A stretch of 64,000 nt of DNA from Arthrobacter sp. efr-133-R2A-120 (GCF_030209835.1 NZ_JARVRF010000014.1:26611-90610); one strand, 5' to 3'. Shown: positions 34,727 to 44,229, counted from the first letter of the stretch. Made by a program: numbers and translations. Notes: generated from the sequence alone by a model not told the origin.

Positions 34727-35764
34727 ATGGGAGAAAAGAAGGTTGCGCCGTCGTACGCCGCCGCGGAACTGCAGGCGAGAGGACACCGGGCCAGCCACGA
34801 CTTCGCCAAGGCTGCCGATGGTGCGCGCTCCGCTGCTGATATTGCCCTTGATGAGGGTGATTCCGCCGGATGGTGGAACATGACTTTCCTTCAAGCAGAG
34901 AATCTTCTCGACGCAGGTGATTTCGCTGCGAGCACTGCGCTGGCGAGGTCGCTTTCCGAGGCACCGTCGGCTGTGGCTTCACCCCAACACCGGGCCCGGG
35001 CACTCATATTGATGGCGAACTCCCTGCGGGGTGAAGGGCTCCTGGAGATGGCCACCTCGGCTGCGGCGTCGGCCGTCGGCTTGGTCGATGATGACGCGGA
35101 CATGGAAATCGACGTCCACGCACGGCAGGCACTGATAGCGGCGTTTGGCGAATCCGGAAAACTTGGGGAGGCCTGGGAGGAATGCCTGTCCCTCTCGGAG
35201 AGGATCTCCGATGAAATGGATGACCAGTTGGCCGGAAAGGCGTACTGGGTCATCGGCAATGTGGCCTTCCTCTGTGACAAAGTCGATGAAGGGCTCCACT
35301 ACCATGAGCTTGCAGCGGAAACCTTTTCCCCTTCGCGGAACCTTGATGTCTGGGCCAAGTTCAACAAGGCGTCGGCGGCGATGAGGCTGGCGGCGGAAGT
35401 GGCAGATGCGGCCACCCTGCGGTGCATTGAACGGGCCGAACTTGCCACGGACGTCGTCGGGGGCAGCGAAGAGGAAATTCTCCTGCTTCGGCTCAACCGC
35501 GCGCATTGGAACTATCTGGCGGGAGACGCGGGGGCGGCGCTTGAGCTGCTGGACGAAATCAGGGGCCGCGCTGACCAACTGCCCGCGCAGATGGCGGGCG
35601 AGGTCTACCTCTTGATGGCGCGGGCCCAAGCCAGCACCGGGAACAAACAGGCAGCGAAAGAAAGTCTGGTCGAAGCGGCCGACCGCTTCGACAAAGCCGG
35701 CGCCCACCAGCGTGCACTCCAAGCCCGGGAGATGCTCGAGCCGGGGAGCGATTCGGAAGCCTGA
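34727..35764 (+). CDS. TPR-repeat alpha-helical protein
   Basis: A 345-aa all-helical protein built of TPR-like hairpins: AEYAAA-type helices, LDAGDFAASTALARSL, ARALILMANSLRGEGLLEMA, AYWVIGNVAFLCDKVDEGLHYHELAAETF and VYLLMARAQASTGNKQAAKESLVEAADRFDKAG. No HTH domain is visible, so it is not a classic RRNPP regulator. TPR solenoids bind peptides or proteins. ATG 34727 is chosen over GTG 34703 because of the leaderless -10 box. It is divergent from the WWPN repeat peptide and followed by the SWIM protein gene after about 100 bp. Partner unknown. Confidence 0.75.
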   Translation: MGEKKVAPSYAAAELQARGHRASHDFAKAADGARSAADIALDEGDSAGWWNMTFLQAENLLDAGDFAASTALARSLSEAPSAVASPQHRARALILMANSLRGEGLLEMATSAAASAVGLVDDDADMEIDVHARQALIAAFGESGKLGEAWEECLSLSERISDEMDDQLAGKAYWVIGNVAFLCDKVDEGLHYHELAAETFSPSRNLDVWAKFNKASAAMRLAAEVADAATLRCIERAELATDVVGGSEEEILLLRLNRAHWNYLAGDAGAALELLDEIRGRADQLPAQMAGEVYLLMARAQASTGNKQAAKESLVEAADRFDKAGAHQRALQAREMLEPGSDSEA

Positions 35765-35868
35765 GTTCGGAACAGGAGTAGTGCTCACGGGGCGCAGGCC
35801 CCTTCGCTCCCGTGTAGCCGGGGTCTACTCTGGCGCTATGACAAGCTCATCCAAGACGGGGGATTTGC

Positions 35869-37224
35869 ATGGGTATGTACCGCGCCGAATCGATGCTTCT
35901 CGAATCGGAGGGAGTCCAACAGCTCTTTCTTGAGTCGGCCTTGGGTGTCACGCCTCAAGGCTTGGTCGAAAATCCGAGCTTCTTTCGTGGCTTTGCCGTC
36001 CGGCCCGACGTGGTTTCGAGCGCGCTTCTGGCCGTGGCGGATGTGGCAGCATCACGTTATTTTGATGCAGCCTTCAAGTTGAGCGATGTCCTGGATCCGG
36101 TCATGACCGCGGGGGGTGACCGCCTCCGGGCCGAGTCTTTTTCGGCTTGCAACGGCGTCTATGCCCGGCTGGACCTCGCGAGCAGCAGTCTCGACGGTGG
36201 GGAAATCGGCTTTGGGACAACGAACGTGGACATCAATGGTCCGCTACGCTCAATGCTGGCGAATGTGTCCAGAAACGAGCTGATGCATCTGGAGGTCGGC
36301 CGTGATCGCTTGGTGGTTTCCACCCCCGGCGAGAGCCATGTGGAACGCCAGGTTGAGCTGCCGGACCGATGGATCCGTGGCTTCGCCGAAACGCCGTCCA
36401 TCGCGGCAGGAATGGTTCATCTTGCCACCTTGGCAGGGTCCGCAATTAGCCAGTTCCTGGCTTCACTCCCTGCAGCACAGCCAGGACGGACTGTCTTCCT
36501 CGCCCCCGCTCTTCGTGGACTCCGGGCGGAAGTCCGCCAAAAACCATCGACAGTCACGTTGGCGGGCACGGGGAGGCTCGCCGCCGCAAAGCGGGTGGCG
36601 AGGTTTGCGTCGAAACTGGAGATTTTCCGCCACGACAGCGGTGCAAGTGCGTGGGTTTTCAGGCTTCCCGGTGCCGACTTCACGCTGCTGCTTTCGCCGG
36701 CGCCTTACCGTGGATTCTCAGGAGAGGGCGGCATCTTGGAAGCGCTCGCTGTTCCCGGAGCCAAGGAAGCCGGGGCCGCGGTGCAGGAGTTTCTCCAGTG
36801 GCAGCCCGTCATCTCCACTGCGTCGCTGGGAGGCAGCGCGGGCCTCCCCGCCCAGAGAGTCACCCAAGGCCTAGCCTGCTTGGGCACGTCCGGAAAAGTC
36901 GGCTTCGACCTGCTTGAGAACGCTTATTTCCACCGGGAGTTGCCACTGGAACCTGACCGGATCGTCAAGGACTACCCGAGGCTTCGGGCCGCTCGCGACA
37001 TCGTAGCCAAGAAGGGCGGCGTCGAGTGGTTAGGGGATCGATGGCAAGTCCTGGCGGGAGCTGGCACTTACGTCCACCATGTAATAAGAATTGACGGCGT
37101 CTACCAGTGCACCTGTGCGTGGTGGGCTGACCACCGGGGCTCCAGGGGGCCTTGTAAACATGTGCTCGCGGTGCAGCTCTTCCGGATGGAGCCTGCACAA
37201 GATCCAGGACCGGCGAACTCATGA
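35869..37224 (+). CDS. SWIM zinc-finger protein
   Basis: A 451-aa protein of unknown process. The C-terminal SWIM zinc finger is complete: C414-x-C416-x12-C429-x-H431. The remaining 400 residues are mixed alpha/beta without a recognised enzyme motif. A likely -10 box (TACTCT) ends 6 nt before an ATG at 35838, which opens a 31-codon frame overlapping this start in another frame; the SWIM ATG at 35869 has GGGGGAT upstream. SWIM proteins bind DNA or proteins and in actinobacteria often sit beside large helical proteins and MoxR/VWA genes. Here only the 909-aa neighbour, overlapping by 4 nt, is present. Confidence 0.85.
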   Translation: MGMYRAESMLLESEGVQQLFLESALGVTPQGLVENPSFFRGFAVRPDVVSSALLAVADVAASRYFDAAFKLSDVLDPVMTAGGDRLRAESFSACNGVYARLDLASSSLDGGEIGFGTTNVDINGPLRSMLANVSRNELMHLEVGRDRLVVSTPGESHVERQVELPDRWIRGFAETPSIAAGMVHLATLAGSAISQFLASLPAAQPGRTVFLAPALRGLRAEVRQKPSTVTLAGTGRLAAAKRVARFASKLEIFRHDSGASAWVFRLPGADFTLLLSPAPYRGFSGEGGILEALAVPGAKEAGAAVQEFLQWQPVISTASLGGSAGLPAQRVTQGLACLGTSGKVGFDLLENAYFHRELPLEPDRIVKDYPRLRAARDIVAKKGGVEWLGDRWQVLAGAGTYVHHVIRIDGVYQCTCAWWADHRGSRGPCKHVLAVQLFRMEPAQDPGPANS

Positions 37225-39950
37225 CGGCCGCAGGGGCGGGAATGGGCAGCGCCGAGCCCAAGGTCGTTGAGCATGTACGTCACCTTGTCGAGTCTCGGCA
37301 ATGGGACGCTCTGCGTGATTACCTCGCAGGGATTCTCCCAGATGAGCGGATGGAAGCGGCACACTGGTTCGCCAAGAACCGCAGATACCTGTTGGCCGAC
37401 GCCCACGATTGGCGGCAGTACGGAGCAGGTCGATCAATCGACCAAACCTGGGACCTTTTGATGGTTATCCACATCCTGACGGTAGTTTTGGATTCCCCAG
37501 TCAGCGCCGCCAAAATCCTGCCTTGGCGGGATTTCCCGATCCGAACTGTCCACATCCTTTTGCTGCTGGACGTTCTGGCTTCCAGAGGTGAGAGCTGGTG
37601 CAGGGGATTTGTGGCAGCGGCAATTGAACGCAATGCACGCAGTGGAGAGCGGACAGCAATAAATGTTGTCCGCTGTTGCCTGCCGCTCATGCTGCATTTT
37701 GGAATCGAACCGAAGGATTTTGAGGCCTATCCGCGTCTGTGGGCGTGGTACTACAGGAGCCTTGTTGGTGCTAGGTCCCATGAGGTTTGGAACGACGAAA
37801 GCGCTGTGCATTTTGAGTACACCGGTTGGTCCGGCGTCGAATTCCGGATAGGCAACGACGGGCGTGCACAACTCTTTCCGAAGATGCAGAAATCTTTGCT
37901 TGAGTTATGGGATCAAGATGCCACGGCTCCTGAAACACTCCTGCGTTGCTTCGAGCTTCCGAACGTGCTCGGTACGTTGACTTATCGATTCAACGCAGAA
38001 AACTGGGGAGTGGAGGCCGCGGTTCGTGGCTACATTGAGCGTGGGACATTCAGTCGTGAGTCGGTGATAGCCCATGTCCATACCGCGCTGGCGCGAGGTG
38101 ACAGCCTGCCCACCCAAAGGGTCTTGCTCGATGTGCTGAAGGTGCTCAGTCCCGACCCGCGAGAGATGGCCGCGAGCGTGCCACTTTGGTTGTCGACAGT
38201 GGCCACGGCACCGGGGTTCCTCTCGGGCTTTGCGTTGCAGCTCTTGCTCAAAACGCCCTTGGACGGGCGCGATCTGGAGGATCTGAGCGTCACCGTGTTT
38301 GGCCGGCCGGAAAAGAACCTGCAGAAAAAGTTGGTCCGGCACCTGAAGTCCCAAGCAGTGACCAGGAATTACGATGGCGCCGTCCTCGCCGCGTGTTGGG
38401 AAGCGGCATCGGGATCGTCGAACCTGGAGATCCAGACCATAGCCGCGAAGACCCTGGGGACTCCGCGTACTCCTACCGAACCAGAGGCTCCAGTGGCCGC
38501 GCAACTTTGGGGGACTGGCGCCCAAAAGCCTGCGGCTCTTCCGTTGGTGGAGCTGGACGCCGCCAGCACACGATTTGAAACCTGGTCCAACTATCAGCAG
38601 CACACCATCGTCGAGGAGCAGTATTTGGCTCTGTTCCTGCGAAAGGCGTATCACCAGCCGCAGGAAGGACTTGATTGGTACCGGCGGAAGTTTCCGGTCC
38701 ACGATCGAACAGATGGGTTTGAAAAAGGACTAGCGGCGACAGCTTGGGGGTGGTGGAGCGATCCGAATCCGCGGGTGGCGCTGTCCATGTGGGCATCGGA
38801 GCGCCACGACCGCACGGCCCACATGGAGCTGGTGAGACTTATGCGGTCGTCATTCTCCGAGCCATTCGACTGGGGAGATCCGTTTCGCCGGACGAGCCCC
38901 GTGGCTGCGATCCACACCATCCGGGTCAGCGAGCTGACGGTCCAAGCAGGGGCGATAGGCTACTCTTTGGCCACACCAAGCTATGACAATCACAAAGTGA
39001 ACCTAGACCGCCTCGTCGCGGTGCTCGGCTGGTACGAACGTGAGGGGCTGCCCTATGGAGAAGCGGACTTGTTTCAAGCCCTGCTCCGTTTAGAGCCGAC
39101 GACCCCGGAAGATGCAACCGAACTGCCTGAACTTGGGATCCGGCCTCTTGATGGGTGCGATGACCCTCTGCGAACGGCCGGTCGGCTGATACGGGATTGG
39201 ATTCAAGGAGGCGGATTCGTGCCTCCGGTGGTCGACGCTCCGCTGGTATTGCCCGTCTCACTGGAACGGTTTCCATCGATTCCCTCCCAATTGCTTCAAG
39301 CAAGTTTGTGGGAGGGTGACCCCGAACGGCCGGTTAGTTGGCCCGCGAGCGGCTCTTCTGCGGTGGTTCCGTATTGGCCCGACTTGGGTGCCGTGTGGTT
39401 CGGTCGGAGGCGGGCAAGCGGAGAACCTATTGCGATGAGGTCGGACCGCCTGGACGGAGCGATTGCGGGCGACGTTGGCGCACTGACCCACGAATGGCTA
39501 CTGGAAATGCTCAGTTCCCCGATGATACGGACCCGGGAACAGGTGCTCGAAACCACGCTGGAACTCGCAGCAGCGGGACAGCAGTTAAGCACGCACCTGG
39601 CCGCGGCCGTAAAGCCTGCCCTGAACAGAGGCAGCATGTCGTTGGGTCGCCTTGTTCGAAACCTCGCGCTTGTGGCCTACGAAGGATATCTGGAACTCGT
39701 CTGGCCGACTCTTGTTGCCTTGGTGGTTGCCATCGGTGAGGAGCAGAGGCTCCCCGCCGGATCCCCGGAGACGCTCGCCAGCTGCACGGAATTCTGGGAC
39801 TGCATTCCGGTGGGCCATCGGACGCCTGAGAACGTACCGAGGGAATTCGTCGCTGCCGTCCGCGCGCTGGCAAGCTTAAAGTCGGCCACGAAGACGGTCC
39901 TCGAAGCGAACCGTTTGTTGTCGGCGATGGGGATCCAACCGGGGCGATAG
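37221..39950 (+). CDS. Large SWIM-associated protein (DUF6493-like)
   Basis: A 909-aa, largely helical, Trp/Leu-rich cytosolic protein with no signal peptide, TM helix or recognised catalytic motif. The pattern of many 20-30-residue helices suggests a HEAT-like solenoid. Overlap with the SWIM gene (ATGA) and overall size fit the DUF6493 type found next to SWIM proteins in Streptomyces, an assignment made from memory. Base composition seems lower in G+C than the flanking metabolic genes, and rarer codons are frequent, hinting at transfer. It probably forms a complex with the SWIM protein. Confidence 0.65.
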   Translation: MTAAGAGMGSAEPKVVEHVRHLVESRQWDALRDYLAGILPDERMEAAHWFAKNRRYLLADAHDWRQYGAGRSIDQTWDLLMVIHILTVVLDSPVSAAKILPWRDFPIRTVHILLLLDVLASRGESWCRGFVAAAIERNARSGERTAINVVRCCLPLMLHFGIEPKDFEAYPRLWAWYYRSLVGARSHEVWNDESAVHFEYTGWSGVEFRIGNDGRAQLFPKMQKSLLELWDQDATAPETLLRCFELPNVLGTLTYRFNAENWGVEAAVRGYIERGTFSRESVIAHVHTALARGDSLPTQRVLLDVLKVLSPDPREMAASVPLWLSTVATAPGFLSGFALQLLLKTPLDGRDLEDLSVTVFGRPEKNLQKKLVRHLKSQAVTRNYDGAVLAACWEAASGSSNLEIQTIAAKTLGTPRTPTEPEAPVAAQLWGTGAQKPAALPLVELDAASTRFETWSNYQQHTIVEEQYLALFLRKAYHQPQEGLDWYRRKFPVHDRTDGFEKGLAATAWGWWSDPNPRVALSMWASERHDRTAHMELVRLMRSSFSEPFDWGDPFRRTSPVAAIHTIRVSELTVQAGAIGYSLATPSYDNHKVNLDRLVAVLGWYEREGLPYGEADLFQALLRLEPTTPEDATELPELGIRPLDGCDDPLRTAGRLIRDWIQGGGFVPPVVDAPLVLPVSLERFPSIPSQLLQASLWEGDPERPVSWPASGSSAVVPYWPDLGAVWFGRRRASGEPIAMRSDRLDGAIAGDVGALTHEWLLEMLSSPMIRTREQVLETTLELAAAGQQLSTHLAAAVKPALNRGSMSLGRLVRNLALVAYEGYLELVWPTLVALVVAIGEEQRLPAGSPETLASCTEFWDCIPVGHRTPENVPREFVAAVRALASLKSATKTVLEANRLLSAMGIQPGR

Positions 39951-39970
39951 GGCCGTCCGGCGTCCGATCC

Positions 39971-40618
39971 CTAGCCCTGCCGGATCTTCCGCCGGTCCTC
40001 CCGGGACGCCTGGCGCCCCAGGAACACAGCCGCGCCGCCAGCCAAAAGGCTCAGCAGGAACAGTACCCAGCCCGCGACGGTGAGTGTAGAAGCCAAAGCC
40101 ACCTGGCCGGCGTCGGGCGTTGCCGATCCCAGCGCGGCGTCGACCGCCACGTTGCTCCACAAACGGACCACCGCGAACATCAGCGGAGCAGCCCACAGCG
40201 TCCAGCGCAGTGCCTTTCCGGCCACATTGGTGCCGATGAGCAGAAGCCAGGTGAAACCGAAGATCAGCGGAAACAGGGTTCCGGCGGTCTTGTGGATGTA
40301 GCTGAGCTGTCCGCGGGCGTCGTCGGTCATGGCGCCATGCAATTGATGGACGTAGTCGGTCGAGAACCCGCCGATGAGGGAATCGGGCATGGCCATGCCG
40401 CCGGACAACTGGGTCATCTGGTTCAGGGTCAGCAGGTGCACGTACCAAAACAGGAAAAGGCTGGCCACGACCCCGGCAATCACTATGAGGCGGCCGTTGT
40501 TCTGGGCCTTCTCGGGGGACCGCTGGGTGGTGGGATTGATCACCGGCGGCAAGTGGTGCTGGGGGACGGCGGCATTCGCGCCGTGCTTCTTGATGCGTTG
40601 GGCTGGGGTCTTGGCCAT
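39971..40618 (-). CDS. Four-TM membrane protein of unknown function
   Basis: A 215-aa protein. The N-terminal 45 residues are basic and cytosolic (MAKTPAQRIKKHG), followed by about four TM helices with a periplasmic loop containing MTQLSGGMAMPDSLIGGFS after the first helix. ATG 40618 is preferred over 40627 because GATAAT ends 7 nt before it. It is divergent from the IMPase-like gene, with overlapping leaderless promoters between the two starts. I do not recognise the family. Confidence 0.7.
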   Translation of the reverse strand: MAKTPAQRIKKHGANAAVPQHHLPPVINPTTQRSPEKAQNNGRLIVIAGVVASLFLFWYVHLLTLNQMTQLSGGMAMPDSLIGGFSTDYVHQLHGAMTDDARGQLSYIHKTAGTLFPLIFGFTWLLLIGTNVAGKALRWTLWAAPLMFAVVRLWSNVAVDAALGSATPDAGQVALASTLTVAGWVLFLLSLLAGGAAVFLGRQASREDRRKIRQG

Positions 40619-40651
40619 GTCATTCATTATCCCGCCACATAAGCTGGACCC

Positions 40652-41494
40652 ATGACCACTGGCAGGCACTCCGCCACAGAACTTGATCCTTCGCTCGACG
40701 ACTACGAACTTGCTGCTGCCCTGGTCCGGGAAGCCGGGCAGCTTGCCCTGCTGATGCGGATGGGCGGCTTGCAAGGGGAACGGAAGACATCGGTTTCGGA
40801 CGTGGTGACCGCCGCGGACCATGCGGCTGAGGCTTACGTCCTTGAGCAACTGCGCCGTTGCCGCCCGGACGACGGCATCCTGGGTGAAGAAGGAAGCTCG
40901 GTGGCAGGAAGCAGCGGCCGCACCTGGGTGATCGATCCCGTGGACGGTACCTACAATTTCCTGCACGGCTCCACGTATTGGTGCTCGGCGATCGCCTTGA
41001 AGCACGAGGGCGCGGCATCAAACGGGGGCGCCTCGGATGCCGACGTCATTCTCGGTGCCATCTATCAACCGGAGCTCGACAAGCTCTGGACCGGCGGCGA
41101 AGGCCACCCCGCGACGCTCAACGGCGAACGGATCCCGGGACCGTCGGGGGCAGCGCTCAGTGAACTCGGTGCCGCGACTTACATCCACCCGACCTGGCTC
41201 GCCGATCCCCGCGCCGCCATGCCTTGGCACGCCGCAGCGGTGTCCGCAGCTTCACTGCGCATGTTCGGTTCCGGATCCTGCGATCTCGGCCGGGTGGCCG
41301 ACGGCGAACTGGGCTGCTGGTTCCAGCACAGCTGCCCCGAGTGGGACTGGCTCCCCGGCAAGGCGATCGTCCGCGCGGCCGGCGGGGACACCGACGTCGT
41401 GCGCGTCAACGGCCTGGACTGGTTCCTCGCGGGAGGCCCGACGGCGGTCCGGGAGTTGCGCGCTGCGCTCACCTCGGTACCGCAATTCGCCTGA
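40652..41494 (+). CDS. Inositol monophosphatase family protein
   Basis: A 280-aa metal-dependent phosphatase. Family motifs are present: GEEGSS (metal Glu), WVIDPVDGTYNF (DPxDGT metal site) and CPEWDWLPGKAIVRAAGG (WD motif). Substrate could be inositol-phosphate, histidinol-phosphate or a nucleotide such as PAP; the family alone does not decide. The start has TAAGCT 6 nt upstream, a leaderless arrangement. It is not near the iol operon at 59.6 kb. Confidence 0.9.
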   Translation: MTTGRHSATELDPSLDDYELAAALVREAGQLALLMRMGGLQGERKTSVSDVVTAADHAAEAYVLEQLRRCRPDDGILGEEGSSVAGSSGRTWVIDPVDGTYNFLHGSTYWCSAIALKHEGAASNGGASDADVILGAIYQPELDKLWTGGEGHPATLNGERIPGPSGAALSELGAATYIHPTWLADPRAAMPWHAAAVSAASLRMFGSGSCDLGRVADGELGCWFQHSCPEWDWLPGKAIVRAAGGDTDVVRVNGLDWFLAGGPTAVRELRAALTSVPQFA

Positions 41495-41518
41495 GCATGC
41501 GCCTTCCTGGGTTTGAGG

Positions 41519-41545
41519 AGTGGACATAGTGCTGTTATGTCCACT
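41519..41545. repeat. Perfect 10-bp inverted repeat after the IMPase-like gene
   Basis: AGTGGACATA and TATGTCCACT flank a 7-nt spacer, 24 bp past the stop. No T-run follows. It may be a weak terminator or an operator in the 169-bp gap before the epimerase gene. Confidence 0.5.
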
Positions 41546-41663
41546 GGTTCAAGCAAAGAGGGGCATGTCCCTCGGAGGGGATTGACCCAAATGGGGAGTA
41601 CCCCGGGCGGGGCGTTGGGCGGTTGCTAATCTCCGGACGGCAGCTCAAGCCCAGGGGGAAAAT

Positions 41664-42812
41664 TTGGATAACCGCACCGTCCTGCTCGTTTACGGCACCC
41701 GTCCGGAGGCCATCAAAATGGCGCCGCTGGTCCATGCCTTGCGTGCAACCCGCCGTTACAAGGCCCCAGTGGCAGTGACCGGGCAGCACCGGGAAATGCT
41801 GGACCAGGTCAACGCGCTCTTCGGCATCCAACCGGAGCATGACCTGAACATCATCCAGCCCCGCCAGACCCTTGCCGGGATCACTGAAAAGACCTTGCAG
41901 GGAGTCACGGAAGTCCTCTGCGAGGTCAGGCCGGACGCGGTAGTGGTCCAAGGAGACACCACCACCGCCATGGCCGCGGGGCTGGCGGCGTTCTACCACG
42001 GAATTCCTGTGGTCCACCTTGAAGCCGGACTGCGCAGCGGCAACCTGAATTCACCTTTTCCAGAGGAAGCGAACCGCCGCTTGCTCGGGCAAATCGCCAC
42101 GCTGCATCTCGCGCCCACGTCCACGGGCAAGGACAATCTGTTGTCCGAGGGCATTCCGGCGGAGAACATCGCGGTGACCGGAAATACGGTCATCGACGCG
42201 CTACTTGGGACCGTCAAACGGGACGTTGAGTTTACTGAACCCGCGCTCCGGACCGCGACGGATTCGGGCCGCAAGATCCTGCTTGTGACTCTCCACCGAC
42301 GAGAAAACCTAGGCCAGGCCATGGTGGGCGTGGGCAAGGCGCTCGCGCGGATCGCAGACCGGTGCCCCGAAGTGGAAATCGTCCTTCCCATGCATCGGAA
42401 TCCAGCCGTGCGGGAGGCCGTCCTGCCGGAAGTCGCAGGCGTCCACAACATCATCGTCACGGAACCCCTCGGCTACCTGGATTTCACCAAGCTACTGAGC
42501 CTGTGCCACGTGGTCCTCACGGACTCGGGCGGAGTGCAGGAAGAGGCGCCGGCCCTCGGGAAACCCGTTCTGGTGATGCGTGACAACACCGAACGCCCCG
42601 AGGCCGTGGCGGCAGGCACCGCACGGCTCATCGGGACGGACGAGCAAACCATCGTGGACGCCGTCAACGCTTTGATGGGGGACGACGCACAGTATTCGGC
42701 GATGGCCAAGGCAGTGAACCCGTACGGCGACGGCGGCGCGGCAGACCGTGCTGTGGCGGCCATCGACTCCATGTTGGGGATCGGTCAGCGACGCCCCGAC
42801 TTCGTCGCTTAA
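41664..42812 (+). CDS. wecB: UDP-N-acetylglucosamine 2-epimerase (non-hydrolysing)
   Basis: A 382-aa epimerase making UDP-ManNAc for surface glycans. The TTG start follows AGGGGGAAAA. Motifs include GTRPEAIKMAPLV, TGQHREMLD, VQGDTTTAMA, HLEAGLRSG with PFPEEANR, and TDSGGVQEEAP, which form the UDP and allosteric sites. Full family length. It precedes the exosortase cluster with its glycosyltransferases, so it may supply a precursor for a cell-wall glycan there, but a 130-bp gap separates them. Confidence 0.92.
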   Translation: MDNRTVLLVYGTRPEAIKMAPLVHALRATRRYKAPVAVTGQHREMLDQVNALFGIQPEHDLNIIQPRQTLAGITEKTLQGVTEVLCEVRPDAVVVQGDTTTAMAAGLAAFYHGIPVVHLEAGLRSGNLNSPFPEEANRRLLGQIATLHLAPTSTGKDNLLSEGIPAENIAVTGNTVIDALLGTVKRDVEFTEPALRTATDSGRKILLVTLHRRENLGQAMVGVGKALARIADRCPEVEIVLPMHRNPAVREAVLPEVAGVHNIIVTEPLGYLDFTKLLSLCHVVLTDSGGVQEEAPALGKPVLVMRDNTERPEAVAAGTARLIGTDEQTIVDAVNALMGDDAQYSAMAKAVNPYGDGGAADRAVAAIDSMLGIGQRRPDFVA

Positions 42813-42942
42813 CCCATTCGGGTACCTTCAGAGACGCTACCGCCCCGGGCCTTGTTTACTTTCTCCACGGGGGACGTGCGTTCTCCGAGGTTTCCGTTGC
42901 AGCGCGCCCGGCGTGATTGCAACTCTCACGAGGGGGCAATAC

Positions 42943-44229
42943 TTGAATACCAGACACAGGACATGGTCCGCCGCGGTGGGCGTCAGCGCCGTCGTAGCGT
43001 TGGGTTTCGGCCTGGCAGCGGCACCATCAGCTACTGCCGGACCGACGGACATTATTTCCTCCGGCAGCGGGCAGATCATCGACGGCAGCGTCCTTGCCAT
43101 GCCGAACTTTGCCGGTTTGGCATCCAATGGCGCGGCAACGGCGCAGCAGATCGGCACTCCGCCATCCGGCCCCGCCGTCATTGAAAGCAGCACCCCGCTC
43201 GACCTTTCCGCCGCCTTCGGCATCGTGAACGTCGGTGCGGGAAACATTCCGTTGCTGGGCAACAACGGCATCATCCAGCTGGGGGCCGTCAGCCAGTACG
43301 GCAAGGCCGTCAATGACGGGTCCTCGGCGGCGTTCTCCGGTACGGTTTCCGGCGCACCGGGCCTCGTCACTTTACCCGGCGGCCTGCCGACGTCGGGAAG
43401 CCCCAGCATCCCGGCGGCTGAAATCAAAGTGGGCACGGCCAACATCCTTGGTGGCGCCGACCTCGTGAACCTGGACCTGAAGATCACCACGCTGGCCGCG
43501 GCCGCCAAGCAGGACCAAGGAGCAGCCCCAGCCGGCGCCTATTCCGTTGCCGGCGTATCGGCTGATCTTGGCGGAACGGTCATTGGCGGAGTTGCCGGCA
43601 CGGTTGGTACCGCCATCAACACCGCCAACCTAGTCCTGGGTCCTTTGGGCGTCACCGTGGCGAATCCTGTTGCGGGTGGCACGATCTCGATCACCGAGGC
43701 AGACCTCCTGGCCGTTGCCGGTGTGCCGAGCCTGAACGCCCTGCCCCCTGGCACCGACCTCGTTTCGTTCCTGCCGCAGGCGGTTGCCGCCAAGATCACC
43801 AGCCTGGTCAACTCCACGCTGGCTAGCGCGACCGCTGCGGTCAACGCCCTTGGACCGATTGCGCAGATCACTGCCGGCTCCGCACTGGCCGTCCTGACCA
43901 CCGCCCTGAACGGCGTCGTCTCGGGTGTGTCCTCGACCATCGTGACCCCGCTGTCCAATGCCTTGACCGCACTGGTCTCGGCCAAGGTCAACGTTCAGCA
44001 AAGCAGCGGGGGCATCTTTACCGAGCGTGCGCTCCAGGTGGGTATAGCCGGCGGCAGCATCGCCACCGTCAACCTGGCCAACGCCTCCGTGGGTCCGAAC
44101 CTGCTTGCGGCAGCAATTCCGGTGGTCAACAACGACACCCTGGCCATCAGCGGCGCAGCGGCATTGCTGGCGCTGGTTTGCTGGTTCCTCTTCCGCGCAC
44201 GCCGTCGGACCGCGGTTCCGGCCGCCTGA
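42943..44229 (+). CDS. Choice-of-anchor G family surface protein
   Basis: A 428-aa secreted surface protein. The TTG start at 42943 follows CGAGGGGG. Residues 1-30 are a signal peptide (VGVSAVVALGFGLAAAPSATAG). The body is Gly/Ala/Ser/Val-rich, low in charge and beta-like (PLLGNNGIIQLGAVSQYGKA). The C-terminus is a tripartite anchor: TLAISGAAA, a hydrophobic helix and RARRR. The choice-of-anchor G label is from memory of that family. Its neighbour has an almost identical TLAATGAPA motif and an exosortase lies 1.7 kb downstream, so the tail is the likely sorting signal. Confidence 0.78.
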   Translation: MNTRHRTWSAAVGVSAVVALGFGLAAAPSATAGPTDIISSGSGQIIDGSVLAMPNFAGLASNGAATAQQIGTPPSGPAVIESSTPLDLSAAFGIVNVGAGNIPLLGNNGIIQLGAVSQYGKAVNDGSSAAFSGTVSGAPGLVTLPGGLPTSGSPSIPAAEIKVGTANILGGADLVNLDLKITTLAAAAKQDQGAAPAGAYSVAGVSADLGGTVIGGVAGTVGTAINTANLVLGPLGVTVANPVAGGTISITEADLLAVAGVPSLNALPPGTDLVSFLPQAVAAKITSLVNSTLASATAAVNALGPIAQITAGSALAVLTTALNGVVSGVSSTIVTPLSNALTALVSAKVNVQQSSGGIFTERALQVGIAGGSIATVNLANASVGPNLLAAAIPVVNNDTLAISGAAALLALVCWFLFRARRRTAVPAA

